Below are positions 1 to 8,493 of a stretch of DNA of 64,000 nucleotides, one piece after another. The position numbers and the translations under genes were made by a program. The stretch is from an uncultured Sphaerochaeta sp. GTDB lineage: Bacteria; Spirochaetota; Spirochaetia; Sphaerochaetales; Sphaerochaetaceae. The notes under the pieces were generated by a model. The model was given only the letters and a program-made list of their open reading frames with translations, ran no database searches and was not told where the DNA came from. The stretch covers positions 1,364,001-1,428,000 of the forward strand of contig NZ_OY781873.1 of NCBI RefSeq assembly GCF_963677075.1, in the 5' to 3' direction. Positions within the stretch are counted from its first letter, which is position 1. Each line of letters starts with the position of its first letter.

Positions 1-693
1 GGCGAATCCCTTCGCAAACCCTTCTGCATCGAATTTGACCAAATTGGGTTTCCACTCGGTGTTGATCAGTCTCCGTGCTTCCTCGAGCTCGGCTGGGTTT
101 GTGGTGTTGACTGAATAGCCCAGATAGGCAAGTGCATCACCAATGACCTCCCGCATGTCATCCATCATCACCATGCGGTCCTTGTAGCGCTCATCAGCAA
201 AAATGTTCCAGCTCTTCTCATAATCGCTGACCATCTCCTTGTTGACGGCAATTCCACTGGCACCAAGGTAGTAGGGAACCGAGTATTCCATTTCAGGGTC
301 ATAGGTAGCCTTTTCCAAGGCGAGCGGGGAGATGTATTGCAGGTTGTCCATCTTGGTGGTGTCAATTTTTTCCAGCATATCGAGATTTTTCATGATGGAG
401 ACATAATCCCCACTGGGGAATATGACATCATAGCCAGCACCTGAGGAAGCCATAAGCTTGGTGAACATCTCTTCATTGGATGCAAAGTAATCGAGAATTA
501 CATCTACACCAAATTCCTCTTCAAACGAGGCGATGACTGAATCGGGAGTATAGTAGGACCAGTTGTAGACATAGAGCTTTTTGCTGCTGCTCTTTGAATC
601 ATTCGTTTCGGACTTCTGGCAACCGAGAAGGGCGATCATGCTGAAGATGGTCAGCAAAATGATGATAACATGCTTGGTGGTAGGTCTGCTCAT
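1..693 (-). CDS. Polyamine-type ABC transporter substrate-binding lipoprotein (PotD-like), 3' end outside window
   Basis: Periplasmic solute-binding component of a spermidine/putrescine-type ABC importer; only the first 231 codons lie in the window. The start follows an AGGAGG ribosome site. The N-terminus is a lipoprotein signal (hydrophobic stretch ending LLGC), so the mature protein is probably acylated and membrane-anchored. Typical PotD stretches follow: LYVYNWSYYTPDSV just after the signal, then FEEEFGV, DVIFPSGDYVSIMKN and VPYYLGASGIAVN. The exact ligand (spermidine, putrescine or another cation) cannot be told from this part. Permease and ATPase genes would be expected downstream, beyond position 1. 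A promoter and a possible leader peptide lie upstream. Confidence 0.85.
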   Translation of the reverse strand, partial: MSRPTTKHVIIILLTIFSMIALLGCQKSETNDSKSSSKKLYVYNWSYYTPDSVIASFEEEFGVDVILDYFASNEEMFTKLMASSGAGYDVIFPSGDYVSIMKNLDMLEKIDTTKMDNLQYISPLALEKATYDPEMEYSVPYYLGASGIAVNKEMVSDYEKSWNIFADERYKDRMVMMDDMREVIGDALAYLGYSVNTTNPAELEEARRLINTEWKPNLVKFDAEGFAKGFA

Positions 694-797
694 GGCGAAA
701 CCTCCTGAAAGAAAAGATAACTACCCGTCCAGGTCAGCATACGCCATTCCCTGGATCGGTGGCAAACTATGCCTACATGGTAGGCCAATAGGAGATT

Positions 798-851
798 CTA
801 GGCTGGAGTGGAGAGGCTAAGAGACTGATAAGAATTGATGCTTGCTTGCAT
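798..851 (-). CDS. Possible 17-residue leader peptide upstream of the PotD-like gene
   Basis: A tiny open frame (MQASINSYQSLSLSTPA) has a near-perfect ribosome site (AAAGGAGG, five bases before ATG) and starts about 20 bases after the predicted transcription start. It ends about 100 bases before the PotD-like gene. A short hairpin (GCCTAC/GTAGGC, about 770-784) follows. The frame is too short to judge by codon use. It may be a regulatory leader peptide or a chance ORF with a good Shine-Dalgarno. The rest of the 694-999 gap holds only the promoter. Confidence 0.3.
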   Translation of the reverse strand: MQASINSYQSLSLSTPA

Positions 852-878
852 GGCAGCCTCCTTTAAAATTCAGCCCAA

Positions 879-906
879 TAATTAGGTATTTCTCTGGTTG
901 AGTCAA
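879..906 (-). promoter_or_regulatory. Sigma-70-like promoter for the PotD-like gene
   Basis: On the minus strand TTGACT (901-906) is followed after 16 bases by TAATTA (879-884). Transcription would start near 871, giving a leader of about 175 bases that includes the small ORF at 798-851. Confidence 0.45.
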
Positions 907-999
907 TCACTTGGCATGCAAAAAATCGGCAAAGATTGAAATTTTTTTGAAATATTTATATTGAATGAAATTAAAACTGCTTTTCTTGAAGTCTGATAT

Positions 1000-1962
1000 C
1001 TACAGTTGTTTGAGAAAATCCAGAATCTCGGAAGCGATGAGATCAGCCTCCTCATGGTGGACATAGTGATCAACAGCAAGAATCGTATACGAACTTTTTG
1101 TCACGGAGGACAGATAGGTAGTTGCCACCTCTATCCAACCTGGGGCTATATGGTCCTGCTCTTCTGAAAGGAAGAAATGCATAGGTGTTTCAATCGGTAC
1201 TCCGAATTGGTCTACAATCTCTGAATTTTCCCCGACTACTTCTGCTTCACGGATCATGTCAGAGGTAACAGTACTTCGGTAGAACATTGCCCGATAGTTC
1301 GCCTTCTCAGCATCGGAGAGGGACTTGGAAGCAAGGAGTGGTAGGTAACTCTGTATGTCAGACTTAGGTATGAAGCGAGTGATCCCGATGAGAGAGAGGA
1401 CCTGAAGAGCAGTCAGTTGTGACTTCTGTGCTTCAGGGAGTGTACGTAATGCCTTTGGTGTGCTGGGGTCCAAACCGATTATTGCTTGTACTTCATCAGG
1501 GTATTTCTGTGCCCAATGAATCGCTTCAAGTCCGCTCATGGAATGAGGGATCAATACATACGGTGCAGTGTGGCCGGCTAGCTGCAAGGCAGTTCGACTC
1601 TGCTCGAGTACGGTATCAATATCACGGGGAGATTTTGAAGTCGGGCTCCATCCATAGCCTGTTCGCTCCACTACAACAATCGTAAAAGCATCAACCAATT
1701 GGGACCATAAAGGTTTAAAATCCAATGTAGGGCAACTGGTTCCATGGCCGGCTAAAAATACCAAGGTGGTATCTGAATTTCCTTGGACATACAGATGAAG
1801 GGTGACACCGTCAACAGGAATCAATATCCCAGGAGGAGGAAATGCTTCTGTTTCTTTTTTTAATTGAAGTCTATGATTGATGAAAGATCCTGCAAACACT
1901 ACCAATACAACAGCCAAAACCAGTATTACAACTATCCCTACCATCTTTATCAGTAACAACAT
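1000..1962 (-). CDS. Membrane-anchored alpha/beta-hydrolase
   Basis: 320 residues. Residues 4-27 form one hydrophobic helix, an uncleaved signal or anchor, placing the hydrolase domain outside the cytoplasmic membrane. The alpha/beta-hydrolase fold is shown by FLAGHGTS (oxyanion region, about 69-76), the nucleophile elbow PHSMSG with Ser141, GLDPS after the following strand, and a C-terminal DHYVHHE supplying the catalytic histidine. The elbow lacks the usual first glycine (P-H-S-M-S), a variant also met in esterase-like hydrolases. Substrate unknown. It is divergent from the PHP phosphatase gene across about 170 bases. Confidence 0.75.
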   Translation of the reverse strand: MLLLIKMVGIVVILVLAVVLVVFAGSFINHRLQLKKETEAFPPPGILIPVDGVTLHLYVQGNSDTTLVFLAGHGTSCPTLDFKPLWSQLVDAFTIVVVERTGYGWSPTSKSPRDIDTVLEQSRTALQLAGHTAPYVLIPHSMSGLEAIHWAQKYPDEVQAIIGLDPSTPKALRTLPEAQKSQLTALQVLSLIGITRFIPKSDIQSYLPLLASKSLSDAEKANYRAMFYRSTVTSDMIREAEVVGENSEIVDQFGVPIETPMHFFLSEEQDHIAPGWIEVATTYLSSVTKSSYTILAVDHYVHHEEADLIASEILDFLKQL

Positions 1963-2132
1963 ATCTATGTATTCTCATTGATTGTTTTCCAGAATACAAG
2001 AAAACAACTCAGAAAATTGTATTATTTTTAAAAAGAGGTAAGGTACATGGGCCTGCTCTAGCATAGTCCATCCTGCATCTGGAGGGTGTTGCACAAACCT
2101 CATATATTTCTGATACTTACAGACAAAGAGTG

Positions 2133-2969
2133 ATGCAAAATAAAGAATATCCCCAAGAGGTGGTAAACCTCCACACCCATAGTTTTTATTGTGGCCACGG
2201 CAGTGGCACCATTGCAGAATATGTCCAAGCTGCAAATGAGCATGGACTCGCCCTGCTCGGCATGAGTGAGCACTGCCCGGTACCTGATGGCAGGTGGCAT
2301 CGTAGCCGAATGGACTACTCTCAGATTGAAGCATATGAAGATGACTGCAAGATGGCGAAAGAGACTGCTCCCGAAGGGCTTGCTGTGATCACTGGTTATG
2401 AGTGTGACTATCTTCTGGAGTATCAAGGGTACTATAGGGAGGTGGCTGAGAGAGTAGACTACCTCATCGGCGCCATCCATGACCTCTCTACAGACCTGAA
2501 CAGTGAACACTCAGTGTTTTGGCATCAGCTGACCAAGAAGGATCTTGCTACCTATACCGATATGTACTGCGACATGCTCTCTTCAGGCTTGTTCCTCTTT
2601 GGTGCTCATCCTGACTTGTTTGGGTACTACTACCATCAGTGGGATACTGAGGCGGAGGCGTGCAGCAGGGCAATTATTGAGTGTGCTGTAGCCAACAATG
2701 TAGCCTTGGAGATCAACGCAAACGGGATGAGAAAGCGCAAGGTTCAGCTTGATGAGGGTTGGCGCCACCCCTATCCACTTTCCCCGTTCTGGGAGATTGC
2801 AAGTGAGTATCCGCTCCAGGTGGTGACCCATAGCGATGCCCATAAGCCATCCTTGATCAAGGAAGGATACGAGGCATGTGCTAATATTGCAATGGAGAAC
2901 AACCTACAGCTTTGTTCCTATAGGGTGGAAAGAGAACAAAGAGAAAACCTGCGTATTTCCCTGATCTAA
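2133..2969 (+). CDS. PHP-family phosphatase, histidinol-phosphatase (HisJ/HisK) type
   Basis: 278 residues from ATG 2133; a GTG one codon earlier is possible. PHP-domain metal-binding motifs are visible: NLHTHSFYCGHG near the start, GMSEHCP, GYECDY, GAHPDL, and HSDAHK near the end. The family hydrolyses phosphomonoesters with a multi-metal centre, and HisJ members convert histidinol phosphate to histidinol. The window also has a complete his operon whose HisB carries its own HAD phosphatase domain (30228-31355), so this enzyme would be redundant for histidine synthesis or may have another substrate. Its stop overlaps that of the convergent zinc-finger gene. Confidence 0.75.
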   Translation: MQNKEYPQEVVNLHTHSFYCGHGSGTIAEYVQAANEHGLALLGMSEHCPVPDGRWHRSRMDYSQIEAYEDDCKMAKETAPEGLAVITGYECDYLLEYQGYYREVAERVDYLIGAIHDLSTDLNSEHSVFWHQLTKKDLATYTDMYCDMLSSGLFLFGAHPDLFGYYYHQWDTEAEACSRAIIECAVANNVALEINANGMRKRKVQLDEGWRHPYPLSPFWEIASEYPLQVVTHSDAHKPSLIKEGYEACANIAMENNLQLCSYRVEREQRENLRISLI

Positions 2970-3310
2970 CGGCGTTTCTTCTCGGCACACTGTACACAGA
3001 GCAGTGCTTCAGGTACCAATTCCAGTCTCCCGAGAGGGATTTCTGCTTGGCATCGAATACAGGTACCGTAAGTTCCCTTTTCTATCCTTTGCAGAGCATT
3101 TTCAAGCCCAATAATCCTCTTCTGGTTCAGGGACTGGGCATGTGCACTGATCGCTTGTTCACCGATGGCTTCCATTCTGGTTACCCTGCCAAGGCTACAC
3201 GATGGAGCGATGGCCTGGGTCTCTTGATCAAGAAATTCTGCATGGTGATTCAACTGGGCAAGCAAGGTAGTAATAAGCTCTTTCATTCGCTCAACATCTT
3301 CTTGTTTCAT
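2966..3310 (-). CDS. TraR/DksA-family C4 zinc-finger protein
   Basis: 114 residues: an N-terminal helical part followed by a C4 zinc finger with Cys84, Cys87, Cys105 and Cys108 (CIRC...CVQC). DksA/TraR proteins bind in the RNA polymerase secondary channel and modulate promoters. This short form lacks the long DksA coiled coil with its acidic tip, so a ppGpp-linked role is uncertain. The ATG overlaps the stop of the MFS gene (ATGA), so the two are translationally coupled and probably co-transcribed. Confidence 0.75.
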   Translation of the reverse strand: MKQEDVERMKELITTLLAQLNHHAEFLDQETQAIAPSCSLGRVTRMEAIGEQAISAHAQSLNQKRIIGLENALQRIEKGTYGTCIRCQAEIPLGRLELVPEALLCVQCAEKKRR

Positions 3311-4659
3311 TGATTGTTCCTTTTCTTATTCTTCTCAGTTGAGAAGGGGATGAAGAGAATTGCAAGCATGATGAATGAAGAGACGGCAAGACCGATTACC
3401 CCAGTTCCCTGGTAGGAGTGGGTGAAACGGTGCACCATGCTGAATGCCCAAGGACCGATTGCACTTCCTGCCACGATAATCGACATAGCAAAGCCACTCA
3501 CTGCTCCAAGGTGTTTTCTTCCATAGATCTTTGGCCAGGTAACAATATTGAGCATTCCAAACAACCCGGTTCCGATTCCATAGCCGATAATAACAAGCAC
3601 AGTTCCGGCGACGGTGTGGAGCATCATCATGGCAATTGAAGCTATGATCAGGGAAAGTCCGTAGACAATGTAGATATATTTGATCGCTATCCGGTCACTG
3701 AGATAACTTCCGAGGAATCGGGAGATTACTGAAATGACTGAGATTGGTAGGAATATCTTAACTGCTTGACTTGCATCAATGCCAAATTCCCCATAGATGG
3801 ATACGATGTGGAAAGTGAATGCAGTATTAAACAGGGACCAGTATCCCAAAGAGAGGAGGATAACCCAATATGCGGCATGCCTTCTTGCATCCTTGAGATC
3901 TAGTTCCACATGGGCATCCTCACTACGCGCTGAACGATTCTTCTTTGGCTTTGGCAAGCCCCTCTCCATTTCCAGACCACATGATTCAGGATCGCTCCTA
4001 AAGAATGTGAGGATAAAGGGGAGGAATAGGAACATGAGTAGTGCTGAAAGTATTCCCAGCGATGATTTCCATCCATATTGATTAATCAAATGTTGCAGTG
4101 GTTGTGGTGCATAGGAAAACGTGAAAGAGGTGGTGATTCCCATCAAACCGGTTGCAAGCCCTCGATGGGTACTGAACCATTTTGCTACCATTCCACGACT
4201 GACCAATGTCAATACGCCCTGTCCAAAAAACCTTATCCCAAAAAATCCGAATCCGATTACAGCAAAGGCAGCAATCGAAGAAGGAATTCCGATAGAAGCG
4301 AGTAGGGATGCAATATTGCTGGAGAAAACAAGCAACAGAAGAAACAGACTTAAAAAGAACGCTGCAACTGCAGCAACAGGTCTGGCTCCATAGCGGTCGA
4401 AAAGCACTCCTGCATAGCTGATAATAAGGCTGCTTCCCAGTGTCCCAACCATATATGCAGATGAGATACCGACCCTGGATATATTCAGAGATGTGATAAG
4501 ATGGTCGGTGAATACAGACACACCCATGGTCTGTCCAGGGATACTTGCCAAAACTCCTATTGCGCCAGCAATGAGAATTACCCACCCATAATAGAAAGGA
4601 AGGCACGAAATATACGAACGTTGTTGAATACCCTCTGCGGTATTCTCGATTTGCTTCAT
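3307..4659 (-). CDS. Major facilitator superfamily transporter (oxalate/formate-antiporter-like group)
   Basis: 450 residues from the ATG at 4659, chosen because CAGGAG lies at proper spacing; a start 21 codons upstream has no such site. The protein has about twelve hydrophobic segments, the loop LFDRYGARPVAA between helices 2 and 3 (the MFS signature region), and a central hydrophilic loop rich in basic residues (about 225-255). The second half repeats the pattern (LSDRIAIKYIYI). It resembles monocarboxylate/oxalate-type carriers of the OFA group, but the substrate cannot be deduced. Overlaps the TraR/DksA-like gene by four bases. Confidence 0.75.
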   Translation of the reverse strand: MKQIENTAEGIQQRSYISCLPFYYGWVILIAGAIGVLASIPGQTMGVSVFTDHLITSLNISRVGISSAYMVGTLGSSLIISYAGVLFDRYGARPVAAVAAFFLSLFLLLLVFSSNIASLLASIGIPSSIAAFAVIGFGFFGIRFFGQGVLTLVSRGMVAKWFSTHRGLATGLMGITTSFTFSYAPQPLQHLINQYGWKSSLGILSALLMFLFLPFILTFFRSDPESCGLEMERGLPKPKKNRSARSEDAHVELDLKDARRHAAYWVILLSLGYWSLFNTAFTFHIVSIYGEFGIDASQAVKIFLPISVISVISRFLGSYLSDRIAIKYIYIVYGLSLIIASIAMMMLHTVAGTVLVIIGYGIGTGLFGMLNIVTWPKIYGRKHLGAVSGFAMSIIVAGSAIGPWAFSMVHRFTHSYQGTGVIGLAVSSFIMLAILFIPFSTEKNKKRNNQ

Positions 4660-4730
4660 GCAAAAACTCCTGGGATTGTTTGGTAGAAGCAGAAGTATGA
4701 AGAAATTAGCAAGTAATTGCAAGAAACATG

Positions 4731-4763
4731 AAAAAAAGTACCCTGCCTCCGCGAGACAGGGTA
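4731..4763 (-). terminator. Rho-independent terminator of the MinD/NifX operon
   Basis: On the minus strand an inverted repeat (arms 4739-4745 and 4757-4763, sequence TACCCTG/CAGGGTA, plus an inner CTC/GAG) is followed by seven T residues. It sits 28 bases after the last gene of the 4791-9470 operon. Confidence 0.85.
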
Positions 4764-4790
4764 GTACGTATGATCCTGAAGCCTTTCCGG

Positions 4791-5150
4791 TTATTCACCG
4801 CACTCATCATGATGGGCATGTTCGTGGCAAACACTCCCTGTGGAGGCAAGATTTCCTTCCAGGTACTGCTTGACGGCTTCTTCTGCAGACCCTTTTGCCC
4901 CAACGATGACCTCAATGTTGTGTCCATTGAAGATATCCACGGCACCTCCACCCATTCCACCACTGATAATGGTGTTCACACCCAGTTCATGGAGGTAGTT
5001 GGGTAGAAATCCAGGACGATGCCCTGGGTTTGGCATGCTCTCATGCTTGAGGATCTTCTCGTTCTCCGTTTCGTAGATCTCAAAGGTCTCACAGTGCCCA
5101 AAATGACCACATACATTCTTTTTCTCACTTGCTACTGCTACTTTCAACAT
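4791..5150 (-). CDS. NifX/NifB-type dinitrogenase iron-molybdenum cofactor biosynthesis domain protein
   Basis: 119 residues, the single-domain size of the NifX/NafY/ORP family, whose members bind metal-sulfur cofactors. Family features seen: VAVASE at the start, FGHCETFEIYE, and GVNTIISGGMGGGAVDIFNGHNIEV in the middle. The tail (residues 108-119) is rich in Cys and His (Cys108, His109, His111, His113, His114, Cys117), a likely metal-binding extension. Last gene of an eight-gene operon, just downstream of the Mrp gene and before a strong terminator. No nif structural genes are visible, so a nitrogen-fixation role is not supported; an ORP-like role is more likely. Confidence 0.8.
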   Translation of the reverse strand: MLKVAVASEKKNVCGHFGHCETFEIYETENEKILKHESMPNPGHRPGFLPNYLHELGVNTIISGGMGGGAVDIFNGHNIEVIVGAKGSAEEAVKQYLEGNLASTGSVCHEHAHHDECGE

Positions 5151-5153
5151 TCC

Positions 5154-5936
5154 TTATTTCTCCCTTGCTTCCAATATATTACAGAGTCCGCTAAGATCGG
5201 CTCCCTGGTATGCTTCTATCGTTCCATTATCACACGCTTCACTCAACAGTGGGTCGATGGGCAGTTTTGCAAGTACTTCAAGTGCATAGTGCTCCGCAAC
5301 GCCATCGATATGGCTTTCTCCGAAGACCTTGTATTGCTTCTGGTTGTCAGGGCAGAGGAAATAGGAGAGGTTCTCCACCAATCCTACAATCGGTACATTC
5401 ATTTTCTGGGCCATGTTCACTGCTTTTTCCACTACCATGGATACCAACTCTTGTGGAGAAGTAACCATGACGATTCCTTCAACAGGAAGGGATTGGAACA
5501 CCGTCAAGGGGACGTCTCCTGTCCCAGGGGGCATGTCAACAAAGAGATAGTCCAACTCTTTCCAGTCCACATCGGTGTAGAAGAGCTTGACTGTGTTTGC
5601 AATCAGGGGGCCACGCCATATGACCGCATCACTCTCATTATCCAACAACATGTTTGTTGAGATAATCTTGATACCATTCTTGCTTACCGCTGGTTCAATT
5701 CTTCCTTCCTCCCCGGTTGCCTTGCTATGGATACCGAACATCTTTGGGATGGAAGATCCGGTGATGTCTGCATCAAGTACTCCCACCTTGTGACCACGCC
5801 TTTGCATTTCAGAAGCGAGTAGGCTGGTAACCGAGGATTTTCCAACCCCTCCCTTTCCGCTTACAACTGCAATGATGTTACCGATGGTGCTTCCTGTCTT
5901 GGAATATGCTCTCATATCTGTATTAGGTTGTGCCAT
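5154..5936 (-). CDS. Mrp/NBP35-type P-loop ATPase (iron-sulfur cluster carrier family)
   Basis: 260 residues from ATG 5936, which has AAGGAG seven bases upstream; the longer upstream frame has no such support. Deviant Walker A GKGGVGKS at 27-34, Walker A' region DADITGSSIP, switch DMPPGTGD, and VENLSYF near the C-terminal third. Family members scaffold and transfer [4Fe-4S] clusters as homodimers through a CxxC near this last position. Here that site reads CPDN, with only one cysteine, so the usual bridging cluster site is incomplete. The gene lies between the MBL-fold and NifX-like genes with gaps of three or four bases. Confidence 0.85.
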   Translation of the reverse strand: MAQPNTDMRAYSKTGSTIGNIIAVVSGKGGVGKSSVTSLLASEMQRRGHKVGVLDADITGSSIPKMFGIHSKATGEEGRIEPAVSKNGIKIISTNMLLDNESDAVIWRGPLIANTVKLFYTDVDWKELDYLFVDMPPGTGDVPLTVFQSLPVEGIVMVTSPQELVSMVVEKAVNMAQKMNVPIVGLVENLSYFLCPDNQKQYKVFGESHIDGVAEHYALEVLAKLPIDPLLSEACDNGTIEAYQGADLSGLCNILEAREK

Positions 5937-5940
5937 GTTG

Positions 5941-6780
5941 CTACTCCTTATGTGTCTTGAAGTCGAGGATATCTCCACCAGCAAGGTAATGCATGGCTTC
6001 TCCCATCTTTCCCTTGAGATAGGTATAGTTTTCTTCTCCTGTGCAGTGACAGGTGTAAAATATTGCTTTGCTTGCCAAGAGGATGGCTGCAATCTGGTCC
6101 AGGACTTCTGGGTCCTCAGGCTTGCCCGTGCGGTGGTTGTAGAGGTGGAATCCCCCGATTACGCGAGTGGGATAGGAACCGAACTCATCGTGGAAGGCTT
6201 CCAGGATATTTACGATCCCACGGTGCGAACAACCGCTTACCAATATATGTTCATCCCCTTCCTTAATCGCAAGGTACTGTTCATGGGTGAATGGGTCAAC
6301 GATATATGCCTCTCCCTCCTTCTTGAACAGGCTCTTGTTTCCCGTGGGAATGAAGCGAGTGCCTTCCACCTTGCTGAAAAGGAATATTCCCTCAGCTACC
6401 GGGGTGAGTGCTGATGTAAAGATAAGGCGATTGTTCCTCAGTAAATCCTGGTCGACTCCAATATAGTGGTAGTCTCCCTCACTTCGCTCGGAGAAGAGCG
6501 GCCCAAAGGCTTCCTTTCTGGCATAGAGAGGGGCGGTACTGTTTATACTGAAAAAGGTTTTGATACCACCTCCATGGTCATAATGGCCATGACTGAGGAT
6601 GGCAAGGTCAACCTTCTTCAGATCAACATTGAGTTTTTCTGCATTCTCAGCAAACAAGGGACTTGCTCCCATATCGAAGAGCATGGTTTTCTGACTTGCT
6701 TCGATGTAGAGACTCAATCCATGTTCTGCTCCCAATGTTTCATTGTTGGTGGTATTCTCCACCAGTGTGGTTATCTTCAT
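5941..6780 (-). CDS. Metallo-beta-lactamase-fold hydrolase
   Basis: 279 residues. The metal motif HGHYDH (His64, His66, Asp68, His69) is intact. Further ligand regions are VSGCSHRG (about 180) and a C-terminal CHCTG. The start GAEHGLSLYIE and the HSGGGxxxTxF-like block (HGGGIKTFF) match the subgroup often annotated as 7,8-dihydropterin-6-methyl-(ribofuranosyl)aminobenzene phosphate synthase-like. In anaerobes these commonly sit next to MinD-ferredoxin genes. The natural substrate is unknown. It overlaps the upstream MinD gene by four bases. Confidence 0.8.
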   Translation of the reverse strand: MKITTLVENTTNNETLGAEHGLSLYIEASQKTMLFDMGASPLFAENAEKLNVDLKKVDLAILSHGHYDHGGGIKTFFSINSTAPLYARKEAFGPLFSERSEGDYHYIGVDQDLLRNNRLIFTSALTPVAEGIFLFSKVEGTRFIPTGNKSLFKKEGEAYIVDPFTHEQYLAIKEGDEHILVSGCSHRGIVNILEAFHDEFGSYPTRVIGGFHLYNHRTGKPEDPEVLDQIAAILLASKAIFYTCHCTGEENYTYLKGKMGEAMHYLAGGDILDFKTHKE

Positions 6781-7652
6781 GTGTGTATACGCTCCTTCAT
6801 CAATCGTAAGGTCTTCTCATAGATGGTCTTGATTGCCTCAGCTCCCTTGCTGTTCATTTCGACCAACGTCCTATTGGTATTGATTGCTTCCAGTGCCATC
6901 TTGTCGTAGGGAATTTTCCCAAGGAACGGTACTCCCTCTTTGTAGCAGTATACTTCTATTTCAGCACTTTTTCGTTCATTGGAGTCATATTTATTTACAA
7001 TAACAGCTACTGGTACCTGTAATTGTCTGGCACTAGCCAGCACACGTTTCAGGTCGGCGAGCCCACTGACCGAGGGTTCGGCAACCATAAGTGCCAGGCT
7101 TACCCCACTCAAGGAGGCTATTACCGGGCATCCTATGCCAGGGCTTCCATCAAGAATGGCAACTTCGTGCTCGCTGCTTACTTCCTTTAACTGATTCTTG
7201 ACTTCACTGACCAGTTTCCCGGTAGTACCACTGCCCATCAGCAGCGTTGCTGTTGAGAATACCTCATCCTTTCGCTTCAGCAACTTCAGGTCCCCGACTT
7301 TTGCCTCTTCCCTGTGTATTGCGTCCACAGGGCAGACATGGATGCAGTAGTTGCAACCTTCACAAGCGAGGGGAAGCACTTCATACGGATTTCCCGGCTT
7401 AATGGCGTCGAATCGACATACCTCGAAGCACTTGTTGCAACTGATACACGCATCTGGGTCGATCACGGCCTTGGGCAATCCAAAATAGTCTTTCTTTTGC
7501 TTTTGCTCATATGATCCCATCACCAGATGGAGATTGGGTGCATCGACGTCGCAATCGGCATAGGCTTTTGCTTCGCTGAGGTTGATAAAGGCACTGGCCA
7601 CCGTGGTCTTGCCTGTTCCTCCCTTACCGCTGAGGATCAGAATCTGATGCAT
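6777..7652 (-). CDS. MinD-superfamily ATPase with inserted two-cluster ferredoxin domain (copy 2)
   Basis: 291 residues. P-loop SGKGGTGKT at 8-16, then an insert carrying two CxxCxxCxxxC motifs (Cys69/72/75/79 and Cys97/100/103/107), enough for two [4Fe-4S] clusters. The MinD fold resumes with ILDGSPGIGCPVI and NKYD. Such proteins are known from anaerobes, where paired copies belong to ORP-type loci; a role in ATP-driven cluster or metal delivery is inferred. It starts inside the 3' end of its paralogue (29-base overlap) with its own AGGAGG site. It is clearly paralogous to 7624-8493. Confidence 0.85.
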   Translation of the reverse strand: MHQILILSGKGGTGKTTVASAFINLSEAKAYADCDVDAPNLHLVMGSYEQKQKKDYFGLPKAVIDPDACISCNKCFEVCRFDAIKPGNPYEVLPLACEGCNYCIHVCPVDAIHREEAKVGDLKLLKRKDEVFSTATLLMGSGTTGKLVSEVKNQLKEVSSEHEVAILDGSPGIGCPVIASLSGVSLALMVAEPSVSGLADLKRVLASARQLQVPVAVIVNKYDSNERKSAEIEVYCYKEGVPFLGKIPYDKMALEAINTNRTLVEMNSKGAEAIKTIYEKTLRLMKERIHT

Positions 7653-8493
7653 GACTGGCCTCCTGTACTACCTTTGACAGTAGTTCCTTGAAATAGGTGT
7701 GATAGTGTTCATCTTCCTCGGCAGCTAGATACCCGTCACTGGAGAGAAGGGCCAAATGCTCATCATAGGGGAGTGATCCAATAATCTTGAGCCCATGCTG
7801 TCTTGCGTAGACCTCACTGGGGTTCTTTCCCTCCTGTGTCTTGTTCAGGAGTACTGCAGAGGGTTTTTCCATAAGGGTGACCAACTCATGTACCATCGCC
7901 AGGTTGTGTGCTCCAAAAATCGTAGGTTCAGCAACCAGGAGACAGAAGTCAGCGTTGCCGACGGTCTCAGTCACCAGGCACCCGCTACCAGGGGGGCTGT
8001 CGATGATAACCAAATCAGTTTTCTTCTCTCTCATGAGTGCCTTGATGATGGGAACTGCAGAGCTCTCCCCAACATTCATCTCCCCTGCGAGGAAGGTGAT
8101 TCCATTCTTTTGTCCTCTTTTTACCACGCCCAGTGGGTGCTCTTTTTCACTAAGGGCACCCTTTGGGCAGATGTAGGTACACAGCCCACAGGAGTGACAG
8201 ATCTCATCGAAGACCAATAGGTTCTTTCCAATGAGTGCCAAGGCATTGAATGCACAGGCTTCCACACATTTCCGACACCCATCGCAAAGATCCTGATTCA
8301 CTACAGGTTTTGGTTCCGTGATTACATGTTCTCCCACAATGGTTGGCTTGATAAAGATATGTCCGTTCGGCTCTTCCGTGTCGCAATCGATATAGGTTGC
8401 ATTTGCTGCCACAGCGGCAAGGTTAACGGAGACCAGGGTCTTCCCTGTTCCTCCCTTGCCACTGAGAACTGCAATGGTAGCCTTAGTGTGCAT
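7624..8493 (-). CDS. MinD-superfamily ATPase with inserted two-cluster ferredoxin domain (copy 1)
   Basis: 289 residues. P-loop GKGGTGKT at 12-19, ferredoxin insert with Cys70/73/76/80 and Cys99/102/105/109, then IIDSPPGSGCLV (switch II) and LLNKTQ. It has the same architecture as the next gene, so the two probably form a heterodimeric ATPase pair. It overlaps the upstream NifX-like gene by eleven bases. The CxxC spacing and the proline after the fourth cysteine of the second motif are normal for low-potential [4Fe-4S] ferredoxins. Cellular function is not established. Confidence 0.85.
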   Translation of the reverse strand: MHTKATIAVLSGKGGTGKTLVSVNLAAVAANATYIDCDTEEPNGHIFIKPTIVGEHVITEPKPVVNQDLCDGCRKCVEACAFNALALIGKNLLVFDEICHSCGLCTYICPKGALSEKEHPLGVVKRGQKNGITFLAGEMNVGESSAVPIIKALMREKKTDLVIIDSPPGSGCLVTETVGNADFCLLVAEPTIFGAHNLAMVHELVTLMEKPSAVLLNKTQEGKNPSEVYARQHGLKIIGSLPYDEHLALLSSDGYLAAEEDEHYHTYFKELLSKVVQEASHASDSDPQR

